Source: Cyanobacteria bacterium MH1_Bin12
GTDB taxonomy: Bacteria; Cyanobacteriota; Cyanobacteriia; Cyanobacteriales; Cyanobacteriaceae
Length of the DNA: 35,602 nt
Assembly: GCA_011088145.1 (NCBI GenBank)
Contig: JAALKG010000010.1
Coordinates: forward strand, 1 to 35,602
Reading direction: 5' to 3'
Shown: in pieces, positions 17,166 to 25,293 of the stretch
Numbering within the stretch: position 1 is the first letter of the stretch
Layout: each line of letters starts with the position of its first letter
Position numbers and translations under genes: made by a program
Notes under the pieces: model-generated
The model's input: only the letters and a program-made list of their open reading frames with translations
The model's database searches: none
What the model was told of the DNA's origin: nothing

Positions 17166-17354
17166 GGTGCGACCTGTTAGGGGTGCGACCTGATTTTGAT
17201 GTTGGAAGAAAGGTCATAAAATTTTTGCTCTATAAGGTATTTATTAATCCATAAAATTAAGAAAATACTGTAGCTAATTATATGTTCTAAAATTTTCTAA
17301 AAACCTCTTTAATGGTGAATCACAGCCATAATGTATCAGAGGAGAGTCGCACCC
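17165..17354. mobile_element. IS remnant or MITE with GGGTGCGAC inverted repeats
   Basis: The left end reads GGGTGCGACCTGATTTTGAT (17181-17200). The right end, read on the other strand from 17354, is GGGTGCGACTCTCCTCTGAT. They match perfectly over 9 bp and at 14 of the first 20 positions. A second direct copy of GGGTGCGACCTG sits 16 bp outside the left end (17165-17176). The interior is about 140 bp of AT-rich DNA without coding capacity. The right end encodes the last residues (RVRLSSDTLWL) of the truncated Rieske-TPP frame, and the left end abuts the truncated antiporter. This is an internally deleted insertion sequence or MITE at a deletion junction. I cannot assign the IS family. Confidence 0.7.
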
Positions 17355-18668
17355 TTTTAAACTGTTCTACCACAATGCTAATTTCTCCCCACACAGGCAC
17401 AGTTACCCGATGAAATTTACCCAAAGCTAAAGGATCGAAATCTACTTGAATAATTGGTTTACCAGCATAAATGCCCGTATGATTAGAAAAAGAAGCACCA
17501 AAAACCAATAACACATCCGACTCATTCATAAACCAACTGGCAATAGGAGTGCCACTACGACCTAATACTCCACAACCTAAAGGATGACTATCTGAGATTA
17601 AACCCTTGCCTTTAAAAGTCGTTAAGACTGGTGCATTTAACATCTCAGCTAGTTGGGTAATAGCATCCATATTAAACCTCGAACCATGTCCCACGATAAT
17701 TACAGGACGTTTAGCTGATTTTAATAACTCAACCGCTTGGTCTAAAGATTGAGGTGGTGGAGCGATTTGTAAGGGAGTAATCCGACCCTCTGGAGATGAT
17801 GCCTTTGCACCTTCTTTCGCAGGTAAGGTTTGGATTTCATCGGGAAAAATGAGGTGGGAGACGTTGCGTTCTAACAAGGCGTGTTTAATCGCTAAAGTAA
17901 TCAATTCAGTATGATCGCTATTTTGTAAAACCGTATGACTCCAAGAAGCAACTCCACTAAAAGCGGCAGAAAGATCACATTCTTGGAAATTGCCTCTACC
18001 TAAGACTTGGGTGCTAACTTGTCCTGTCAAAGCTAAAATGGGAGCACGATCGACTTTGGCATCCCACATCCCTGTTAATAAATTAGTCGCACCCGGCCCT
18101 GCGATCGTCAAACAAGCCGCAGGTTTTCCCGTTAATTTACCGTAAGCCGAAGCCGCAAATGCCCCCCTGCACCTTCGTGGCGAATTCCGATAAATTTGAG
18201 GTTACCTTGTTCTTCTTGACGACGTAAAGCATCGGCTAATCCTAAGTTAGAATGACCAACCATACCAAAGACATGAGTAACTCCCCAATTAACCATAGTT
18301 TCTGCCATGATATCAGTGACAGTTTTCACATGGGCTTGTTCTTCGGGTAAACCGACATAAATACCGTCTTCTCTAATTTCGGTGGGGAATGTTTCTAGGG
18401 AATCATCAACATCCAAACTACCAGGAGATTGACCTGTCAAAGGACAGTAATCCCAGCCATGCCAAGGACAACGCAAATAACCATTTTCGATCGAGCCTTC
18501 TCCTAGTGGGCCTCCTTGATGAGGACAACGATTATCTAATGCACCATATTTTCCTTCATAATGGGTTAAAGCAAGACTTTTATGTCCAGCGACGACGGTT
18601 TTAACTCGACCTTCTGGTAGTTCATCTAAATCGAGGACATGAAACCATTTTGTTGTTGTTTGAGACAT
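17320..18668 (-). pseudogene. Rieske [2Fe-2S]-TPP enzyme fusion, frameshifted and 3'-truncated
   Basis: The frame opens with a Rieske ferredoxin domain (residues about 8-110). Its cluster ligands are C48/H50 (NRCPHQGGPLG) and C67/H70 (RCPWHGWDY). A TPP-enzyme N-terminal domain of the acetolactate synthase/pyruvate oxidase type follows (VTHVFGMVGHSNLGLADALR, then IRHEGA). At about 18160-18165 a run of six G (minus strand) shifts the frame. One more G would join it to AFAASAYGKLTGKPAACLTI and the rest of the PYR domain, and to the central domain (PVIIVGHGSRFN, DVLLVFGASFSNHTG). The frame ends inside the IS-like element, so the C-terminal TPP-binding domain is missing. Intact, it would probably have been a redox-linked 2-oxoacid enzyme. 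It is almost certainly inactive here. Confidence 0.85.
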
Positions 18669-18687
18669 AGTTTTTATTTTTATTAAT

Positions 18688-18812
18688 TATATATAGCAAT
18701 TCCCGTATAAATGAGATACAAATAGCTTAGATTAAAGCCCGTGATCCTCCTCTCATCTCCTTTTGCAAAGGGAGGCTAGAGGATGCTTCGCTATTTTTTT
18801 TCAGCAAACCCT
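18688..18812. repeat. Cluster of repeat-element remnants
   Basis: Three fragments lie side by side. TATATAGCAATTCCCGTATA followed by AATGAG (about 18690-18715) resembles the end of the 131-bp element at 19672. An imperfect hairpin at 18744-18784 (ATCCTC...GAGGAT outside, CTCCTTT...AAAGGGAG inside) is like the CCTCC/GGAGG repeats common in cyanobacteria. TTTTCAGCAAACCCTAATT (about 18798-18816) looks like a lone IS end. None contains coding sequence. They occupy the region upstream of the Rieske-TPP pseudogene. Confidence 0.45.
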
Positions 18813-18854
18813 AATTAAGATAATGAAAATCAAATGGTCTTCCCATTATTTGTT

Positions 18855-19610
18855 TTACATTGACAGTATTAGAGTCGCAAACAGAATAGTACCAAACATA
18901 AACGACCCAAAACAGGTTTCCTTTTCGTCAGGAAGCTCTCGCTTGAGAACATTGAGAATAATGCTACCAGCTAAAAATGACCAGACAATAGCGATCGCAG
19001 CTTCATTCAGATGAACTACCTGACCCACAATGGTACCAAACATAATAGCTCCGACGAGTAGCCAGCGTCCTTGCTCATCGTAGAGAGATTGGTGATGTTC
19101 CCGTAGGCTTTCGTCAATGATGAAAAAATGAAGAGCAATAGCGATAAAAAATAAGAGACAAGGGATAAAGTCATGATGGCTAATCTCTTGCAACAAATAG
19201 CCTAGAATGACATTGAACAGAGAAAAGGCACCGATGTGAATCCAAAAAATAGCCGAGCTATCACTTTCTATTTTAGTTGTTGATTGCTTAGATAACTTAG
19301 CTCTCAAAGCAAATAAATCTAATCCATAGAATACTAGCAACCCCATAAGTGCCAAAATGTAAACATGGTTTTCTAAATACTGCACCAAGAGAATTTCTGA
19401 GTGCTGAAGTTCTTCTTGGGTATGGCTTAGTTCAGGAAATATTTCCAGAAAAACATAACTGAGGGACACTCCACCAGCAAAAGATGTCCATCGAAATTGC
19501 GGAATAATGGAAAAAATGGGCAATCGTGTAGCAAAGCCATGAACTAAAGCTAAAGCGATCGCTAATATTACACCTGAACTTATCATCATACTTCTATCTA
19601 AAAATTTCAA
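18855..19610 (-). CDS. ZIP-like integral membrane protein
   Basis: This 251-residue protein has about eight hydrophobic segments. SFAGGVSLSYVFLEIFPELS near residue 43 and WSFLAGSIILNVLKRELPDE near residue 210 resemble the paired ZIP-family helices that carry Gly and an acidic residue before Pro. A His/Glu-containing region (HIGAFSLFNVILGYLLQEIS) lies mid-protein. ZIP proteins carry divalent metals such as zinc or iron into the cytoplasm. The classical metal ligands (HS/HEhxHE) are not all present: a helix with IDESLREHHQSLYDE and a later VVHLNEAA supply some His and Glu. Metal transport is therefore a guess. Neighbours on both sides are repeats, and no metal regulator is nearby. The start at 19610 gives a plausible first membrane helix. 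Confidence 0.55.
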   Translation of the reverse strand: MKFLDRSMMISSGVILAIALALVHGFATRLPIFSIIPQFRWTSFAGGVSLSYVFLEIFPELSHTQEELQHSEILLVQYLENHVYILALMGLLVFYGLDLFALRAKLSKQSTTKIESDSSAIFWIHIGAFSLFNVILGYLLQEISHHDFIPCLLFFIAIALHFFIIDESLREHHQSLYDEQGRWLLVGAIMFGTIVGQVVHLNEAAIAIVWSFLAGSIILNVLKRELPDEKETCFGSFMFGTILFATLILSM

Positions 19611-19644
19611 CTCAATAATTTAACGACCAGTAACTTCTAATTTT

Positions 19645-19879
19645 TATATAGCAAAGGACAAGGGGCAAAGGCAGCAATTCTCATAATGAGAATTTCACTT
19701 AATTATTTGCGATCGCAGATTAATAAAAATGCTGAAAAAGTTGATCCCTTCGTGAACATTTTGATAGCAAAAATAAATTATTAGTCAAAATGAGAATTGC
19801 TGGGGCAAAGGTTAAAATCTTGACATATCAATACTTGCAAAAATTATGAATGTCCTAATCAACATGTTCTCTGCTATAT
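19645..19879 (+). repeat. Interspersed repeat R1, copy C, interrupted by a 131-bp element
   Basis: The outer parts (19645-19671 and 19803-19879) match R1 copy B in reverse orientation, from TATATAGCAAAGGACAAGGG through GTTAAAATCTTGACATATCA to GTCCTAATCAAC and CTCTGCTATAT. Both inverted ends of R1 are present, so this copy was complete before another element jumped into its GGGCAAAGG segment. The last 25 bp overlap the 3' end of the PCP_red gene and supply its final codons and stop. Confidence 0.8.
19672..19802. mobile_element. 131-bp MITE-like element with 13-bp TIRs and 9-bp target duplication
   Basis: The left end is CAGCAATTCTCAT (19672-19684) and the right end is its exact reverse complement ATGAGAATTGCTG (19790-19802). 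The flanks repeat GGGCAAAGG on both sides (19663-19671 and 19803-19811), as a 9-bp target-site duplication. Next to the left end is a near-palindrome (AATTCTCATAATGAGAATT). A HIP1 site lies inside at 19709-19716. No coding capacity exists in 131 bp, so a transposase must act in trans. The intact target form is seen in R1 copy B, where CAAGGGGCAAAGG is uninterrupted. Confidence 0.85.
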
Positions 19880-20076
19880 CTTGTGTTCTGGGCTGTTAAA
19901 ATCACTTTTACAACCTGCATCCCAAACTTCAGGTTGATTTCCATGAGCGGGAATTCCGCCGTAATCAATTTTTCATCCTTTTCTGTAGCAAATTTTTCAA
20001 TTTTTTTTCTCGCACCAGGACGTACGAAAAAAGGTATTTCTTTTAATTTTTCTTGAGCTTCTGTAGTCCATTCCAT
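19855..20076 (-). CDS. PCP_red domain protein
   Basis: This small 73-residue protein resembles the PCP_red domain, best known as the C-terminal part of subunit B of light-independent protochlorophyllide reductase. It also occurs alone in cyanobacteria. WTTEAQEKLKEIPFFVRPGA followed by RKKIEKFATEKDEKLITAEF covers the family signature (W..EA...L..IPFFVR...R..IE..A...). I start it at the ATG at 20076, because the longer frame from 20154 overlaps the upstream DUF3086 gene and adds a stretch unlike the family. The last seven codons and the stop lie in repeat R1 copy C, so the original C-terminus may have been replaced. It is probably the last gene of a DUF3119-DUF3086-PCP_red unit. Confidence 0.75.
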   Translation of the reverse strand: MEWTTEAQEKLKEIPFFVRPGARKKIEKFATEKDEKLITAEFPLMEINLKFGMQVVKVILTAQNTRYSREHVD

Positions 20077-20110
20077 AGTTAAGCAAATATATACGATAAA
20101 AGATTGAACC

Positions 20111-21412
20111 CTAATAATAATATTCTGGTGAAGACATAGGCGATTCTGGAGCAAAAGCTAACCATAAGGGAAATTTTAACAATGATAAACTAACTCGATC
20201 GTCATCGAGATCCATAATTATTAATGGTAAATCTTTTTGCTGAGTAATTTGATCGCCTTTTTTGACTAAAGCACTAGCAGTTTCAAACAAAATTACACCA
20301 CGGCTAGGGCCAAAATCACTACGAGAAATACCCAAACAATCTTGTAAACCTCTTCGCCATTCCCCTAATTTTTCTGGTGTATCCGCTAAAATTAAAACCC
20401 TACTGCGATCGCCATAAAGATGAGATAAAATAGAGATAATTGCCGAACCTATCAAAATATTCTGTAAACGAGAACCCATAGTTGGTAAAGCTCCTCTACC
20501 TCCTTGCTCAAAAAACCAATCTCCAACCTTTTGAGCATGTATAGGCTCAAAAGTACGACGTAATTGCCAAGGAGAACCATAATAATCGGGGCGAGTACGA
20601 TATTGGTCTAATAAACGGCGGATTTCCTTTCTTTCTTGATTGAAACTTTGTTCAGCAAACTGAGGTGTAGAAGATTTATTTTCTGTGGGAATAGGAATTA
20701 CAGGTGTTTCTTGTTCCCATTTATCACCCGAAGAAGATAATTCTAGTTGTTCTGCTGCTGCGGTCAAATCCTGCAAACTACCAACTAAATAATCTTTAAA
20801 ACCCTGAACTCGAATGGCTAAATCTTGAGAAACCCCCGCAAAATTTTTCTTCATTTCCTGTTCAATTTTGTCTCGACGATGTTCCAATTTAGCAACTTGA
20901 TTCTCTAAATTTTCTCTTTTTTCTTCTAGCTCTTTTAAACCATTTTTTATTAATAAATTAATATCAGTTTGAGCTTCATTTTCTTCTTGATTAGATTCTT
21001 CTTTTTGTACGATTACATTCTCAATATTTTGTGCCAATTTAACTGAATTAGATAATAATTTGATCGATTCTTCTTTCTGCTCTAAATTATCTAAACTAGA
21101 TAGCATATCTTCTTCTCTATCTTCCATTTTCTCCTCTGTCTCTTCTATTTCTTCCTCTTGTTCATTAATATCTTCATTAATAGTTTCCAACTGTTCTTCT
21201 ATGATTTTATTGGTAACATTTTCGACTATTTCTTGATTCTCTTCTAATGTAGTTTCTGTTACATTAATAGGCTCTTTTTCTTCATCAAAACCATCTATAT
21301 CTACGGACATATCATTTTCTTGATCCGATTGTAATGACCATAAATCATCTTCATCATCAAAACTATCTAAATTTAAACTAGCATCTTGAATTTCTTTTTT
21401 GTTCTCTGACAT
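20111..21412 (-). CDS. DUF3086 family protein with acidic coiled-coil N-terminus
   Basis: This 433-residue cytoplasmic protein has two parts. Residues 1-220 are very acidic and then coiled-coil (EEEIEETEEKMEDREEDM; LKELEEKRENLENQVAKLEH), suggesting a rod or oligomerisation region. Residues about 255-433 form the DUF3086 domain (DYYGSPWQLRRTFEPIHAQK, DWFFEQGGRGALPTMGSRLQ, LILADTPEKLGEWRRGLQD, PLIIMDLDDDRVSLSLLKFP), a cyanobacterial family of unknown function whose body looks like an alpha/beta fold. The ATG at 21412 is the first in frame and is followed by a plausible soluble start. The DUF3119 gene lies 163 bp upstream and the PCP_red gene 34 bp downstream, on the same strand. The acidic N-terminus is likely variable between species. 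Confidence 0.85.
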   Translation of the reverse strand: MSENKKEIQDASLNLDSFDDEDDLWSLQSDQENDMSVDIDGFDEEKEPINVTETTLEENQEIVENVTNKIIEEQLETINEDINEQEEEIEETEEKMEDREEDMLSSLDNLEQKEESIKLLSNSVKLAQNIENVIVQKEESNQEENEAQTDINLLIKNGLKELEEKRENLENQVAKLEHRRDKIEQEMKKNFAGVSQDLAIRVQGFKDYLVGSLQDLTAAAEQLELSSSGDKWEQETPVIPIPTENKSSTPQFAEQSFNQERKEIRRLLDQYRTRPDYYGSPWQLRRTFEPIHAQKVGDWFFEQGGRGALPTMGSRLQNILIGSAIISILSHLYGDRSRVLILADTPEKLGEWRRGLQDCLGISRSDFGPSRGVILFETASALVKKGDQITQQKDLPLIIMDLDDDRVSLSLLKFPLWLAFAPESPMSSPEYYY

Positions 21413-21575
21413 AGTAATTATTAATAATATTTAATCTAGCGTTTTTGTAATTTATTAGTATAAGTAATTGGTCTCAAATATAAACTATGTAAATATTGTA
21501 TTTTCTTACTTTATTTTAACTGAAATAAATTTATTCTGAACTTATTTATCCTAAAAGTAAAACCTTTTAATGCAA

Positions 21576-21977
21576 TCAATTAGTTTTATTTTCTATACGA
21601 GGACAATATTTTTCTAAACAAGATTTTAATTGAACAGGGTTGAAAATAATAGGTAGAAAATGAATGCTTTTAACTTCTTTAAAGTATAACAAAACAGGTA
21701 CAGACGCAGAAAATATCACCCAATTTTCCCAATCACTATAAGGAAAACTTCTAATTTTTGTTTGTTGGCGATAAAGTACTAAGGCCGTTTGCGTAAATGT
21801 TAATTTAATAATCGAAGCCTGAATTAACAAACATAAACCGATAACTGCAATAATTATACCCGCAGTCATTTGCCATATGGTTAAACTAATTCCCGTGAGA
21901 ATGAGAATAATAGGTAAATTATAACTGGGTTTTAATTGGATTTCTTCTATGACAGCAGTCTCATTTTTCATTTCCAT
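21576..21977 (-). CDS. DUF3119 family membrane protein
   Basis: This 133-residue protein has two adjacent hydrophobic segments (about residues 17-55, YNLPIILILTGISLTIW and GIIIAVIGLCLLIQASII). A beta-rich domain with LTFTQTALVLYRQQTKIRSF and PYSDWENWVIFSASVPVLLY follows, resembling the PH-like regions of other membrane-anchored bacterial proteins. It matches the DUF3119 family, largely cyanobacterial and of unknown function. The start could be the ATG at 21977 or the one two codons later (21971); neither has a strong Shine-Dalgarno. It precedes the DUF3086 gene on the same strand, and the two families are commonly found together in cyanobacteria. The P450 gene is divergent. Confidence 0.8.
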   Translation of the reverse strand: MEMKNETAVIEEIQLKPSYNLPIILILTGISLTIWQMTAGIIIAVIGLCLLIQASIIKLTFTQTALVLYRQQTKIRSFPYSDWENWVIFSASVPVLLYFKEVKSIHFLPIIFNPVQLKSCLEKYCPRIENKTN

Positions 21978-22107
21978 GATTGTTAAAATGATGATTAACT
22001 AATTATGATTTCGATCAATTATATTTTACCGAACCTATTGAAATTAAGTCATTTCTTAAAATCAAAATAATCAACATTGTTCAATTAGTCAACAATCAAT
22101 ATATTTA

Positions 22108-23472
22108 ATGAGTATAGTTAATCAATTATCAATGCCCGTATGGCAACAAAGGCTATTATGGATAGTCAATCCAGTTGCTTATATGGAACAAGCAGTGAAA
22201 GAACATCCTGATTTATTTACGGCAACAGTATCAGGATTTAGTGATAGTCTCATCTTTGTTAATGATCCTCAAGGGATACAACAAATATTGACTAATGATA
22301 GACAAATCTTTTTTCCTGCTGGAGAGTTAAATAATATTCTGACTCCTATCGTTGGTTATTCTTCTTTATTATCGTTAGATGGTCAAAAACATAAACGTGA
22401 ACGTAAATTGATGATGCCTTCTTTTCATGGTGAAAGAATGCACTATTATGGTAATTTAGTTCATGAAATTGTCGATCGCATTTTTAGTAAACAAAGAGTC
22501 AATTCTGTTTTTATTGCTCGTGAAATAACACAAGATATTTCTTTAACAGTAATTCTTGAAGTGGTTTTTGGATTAACCGAAGGAGAAAAATTTGATCGCA
22601 TTGCCCAGTTAATTAAATCCATATTAAACCGTTTTAATCAACCCATAAATATTAGTTTTTTATTTTATGAATTCTTAAGAAAAGATTGGGGTAAATGGAG
22701 TCCTTGGGGAAATTTTATTCGTATTCAAAAAGAATTAGATGAGTTAATTTATCATGAAATAGAAACTAGAAGAACAGAAACAAATGATCAACAAATAGAT
22801 ATGTTATCCCTACTATTGTCTGCTCAAGATGAAAACGGACAAGGTATGACCAATCAAGAATTACGTGATGAATTAATGTTAATTTTATTTGCAGGTCATG
22901 AAACTACTGCGATCGCTATGGCATGGTCTTTATATTGGATTCATTATCATCCTGAGATTAAAGACAAACTATTAGGAGAATTAGACAACTTACCAGCAAA
23001 TAGTGATGGGATGACAATTTATCAACAACCTTACCTAACTGCGGTTTGTAATGAAACATTACGAATATACCCCGTTGCCATGTTAACTTTTCCTCGTATC
23101 GTAACCGAACCCGTAGAATTATTAGGACATCAACTATCTAAAGGTACAGTCTTATTAGGATGTATCTATAACACTCATCAAAGACAAGACTTGTATCCTT
23201 CCCCTTACCAATTTAAACCAGAAAGATTTTTAGAGCGTCAATATTCACCCTATGAATTTTTACCCTTCGGTGGGGGTGTACGACGTTGTCTAGGAGAAGC
23301 TTTAGCCAGTTATGAAATGAAATGAGTTGTTGCCAAAATCTTAAAAGAATATCAACTAGAATTAGTAGAAAGAAAAACTATTAAGCCTCGTCGTCGTGGA
23401 GTCGTCTTAAGCCCAGAAGGAGGTATACCTATGATTTATCAAGGTAAAAGATCAAATAAATTTGATTTTTAG
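22108..23472 (+). pseudogene. Cytochrome P450 (CYP110-like) interrupted by an in-frame TGA
   Basis: The frame from ATG 22108 shows all P450 landmarks: the oxygen-activating helix AGHETT at residues 262-267, ExxR at E316/R319 (NETLRIYP), the PERF motif (FKPERFL) and the heme loop FLPFGGGVRRCLGEA with cysteine ligand C394. At 23323-23325 a TGA follows ASYEMK. The same frame then continues VVAKILKEYQLELVERKTIK to PRRRGVVLSPEGGIPMIYQG and a natural TAG at 23470. The restored protein would have 454 residues, the normal length. The missing 48 residues hold the end of helix L and the last beta sheets of the substrate pocket, so the truncated form is probably unstable. TGG to TGA is the simplest change. 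Relatives oxidise fatty acids, alkanes or terpenoids. Confidence 0.85.
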
Positions 23473-23692
23473 ATTGCAGATAAGAAGGAATTCAGGAGTC
23501 AGGAGAATAATATTTTCACCTTTTTTTCCTATTAATAAAATAGGCAAGCTAAATTCATCTTTCCTGATTAATTTGTTTAAATAACACTGTTAATTGTTAA
23601 TTATTTAACCCCTACCTTCACAATTTCACTTTTTCAGCGAATTATAAATAATATCTAAATTGAAAATATTAGCCAGATATACGATTGTCTAA

Positions 23693-25291
23693 ATGATCAA
23701 AATAAATGTATTTAACAATGGTAAAATTACTTGTTTATTGCCTTATATTTACCTTTTAATATTGACTATACCATTATTATTTATTAATGGTGATCAGCAA
23801 AGTCTAATGGCTCATGATGAGGGATTATATGCCACTAGAGCAAAGTTGATGTTTAACACAGGGAACTGGATTAATCCTTGGGATGAAGGACATCATAAAA
23901 CACCAGGGATTTATTGGATTATTGCTATCTCCTATAACATATTCGGAATTAACGAAATTGCTGTAAGATTACCCACAATATTATTCAGTTTAGGATGTTC
24001 ATTTTTAATATATGAAATTACCAAAATTATCATCAACAAAAGAGTGGCTTTGTTATCTGCTATTATTTTAAATCTTCAGTTTTTATGGTTGAGATATAGC
24101 AGAATAGGTAATCCAGACCATGGAACAATTTTTTTAATTTTACTCGGCATTTTTTGTTTGTTAAAAGCAGAAGGTATTGAAAATAATTGTCAAACAAAAA
24201 AATATTTAATATTCTCTGTTGGTATTTGTTTTGGTTTAAGTTTTCTGATCAGAAGTTTCATGATATTTGTGCCAATGATGGCCTTATTACCATATTTAAT
24301 AATCGAACACAAAAGACATAAACATTTAATAAATATTTGGCTATATTTAGGCTTCCTATTAGGTTTAATGCCTACCATATTATGGCTAATCGCAGATGTT
24401 TTTTTATATCAAAATAATACCGCTGAAAGTTTAATTAATTTGATTTTTGATTTCGGAACGAATCAACGTGATAATAATAACTTGTTTTTCTATTTTTGGA
24501 ATATTTTTGTCTTATCTTTTCCTTGGATAATATTTACAATTATTGGTAGTATTTATTACTATAAAAAATTTCAATATAAATACAAATGGTTAATACTGGG
24601 AACTCCTTTAATTATCTTAGGAGAACTAACCCTTTTTTCGACTAGACTTTCGCATTATAGTTTAATTATCTATCCTTTTTTAGCAATCTTAGCTGGTTTG
24701 GGAATAGATTTATTGATTAATAAGAAAAATAGTGAATCAAAATTTTCCTCGAAATTACTATCAATAATTAGTTATAGTTTAGGATTTTTAGCAGGTCTAA
24801 TTTTACTGGCAAGTATTGGTATTATATTAAACTCTCAATTCAATATTATTAGTCTTGACGGTGATATTAGCAAATATAGTACTATAGGTCTTACTTTAGG
24901 AATTCCTTGGATTCTCTTACCTTTTTTACATAGAAATAAGAATCAGCTTAAATTATGGCTAATAGTTTTAATTCTGGGTAATTGGTTGACTTTTATAAAC
25001 TTAGGAAAAATAGGATTACTAACAGATATTAATCCTGATATTAAAACTTTCGTTACTCGTCCAGAAATTTCGCAAATATTAAATAACAATCCAGTTTATA
25101 TTGCAGGAAGTGGCAAAACCAAAGTATTGCTAAAATTTTATACTTCTGATTTAAAAAGAGATATTGAACAAACAAAAAATTTAGAACCTAATTTGTATGT
25201 TTGGATTAAAAATAGCGAACTCTCTAATTTAAAACTTGCTTATTATTCTTATGGTGATGTGAAAGATTGGCAATTAATTAAAACTAAATAA
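23693..25291 (+). CDS. GT39/ArnT-like membrane glycosyltransferase
   Basis: This 532-residue protein has about 11-13 hydrophobic segments and the layout of a GT-C fold. The first periplasmic loop carries the catalytic-type acidic pair D42/E43 in AHDEGLYATRAKLM, followed by GNWINPWDEGHHKTPGIYW, typical of the ArnT/PMT-related (GT39/GT83) group. The soluble C-terminal part (residues about 440-532) would lie in the periplasm. Such enzymes take a sugar from a polyprenyl-phosphate carrier and attach it to lipid A, protein or another glycan outside the cytoplasmic membrane. The acceptor here is unknown. It is the first gene of a plus-strand series of envelope glycan genes. Repeat R1 copy D lies just after its stop codon. 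Confidence 0.85.
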   Translation: MIKINVFNNGKITCLLPYIYLLILTIPLLFINGDQQSLMAHDEGLYATRAKLMFNTGNWINPWDEGHHKTPGIYWIIAISYNIFGINEIAVRLPTILFSLGCSFLIYEITKIIINKRVALLSAIILNLQFLWLRYSRIGNPDHGTIFLILLGIFCLLKAEGIENNCQTKKYLIFSVGICFGLSFLIRSFMIFVPMMALLPYLIIEHKRHKHLINIWLYLGFLLGLMPTILWLIADVFLYQNNTAESLINLIFDFGTNQRDNNNLFFYFWNIFVLSFPWIIFTIIGSIYYYKKFQYKYKWLILGTPLIILGELTLFSTRLSHYSLIIYPFLAILAGLGIDLLINKKNSESKFSSKLLSIISYSLGFLAGLILLASIGIILNSQFNIISLDGDISKYSTIGLTLGIPWILLPFLHRNKNQLKLWLIVLILGNWLTFINLGKIGLLTDINPDIKTFVTRPEISQILNNNPVYIAGSGKTKVLLKFYTSDLKRDIEQTKNLEPNLYVWIKNSELSNLKLAYYSYGDVKDWQLIKTK

Positions 25292-25293
25292 TT

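Noticed and set aside
17165-17354. Complete insertion sequence between the two truncated genes
   Set aside because: Only about 190 bp lie between the ends, too short for a transposase gene; it is a remnant or MITE.
20077-20154. N-terminal extension of the PCP_red protein
   Set aside because: The added 26 residues overlap the DUF3086 gene end and do not resemble the family, which begins at the W..EA block; the ATG at 20076 fits better.
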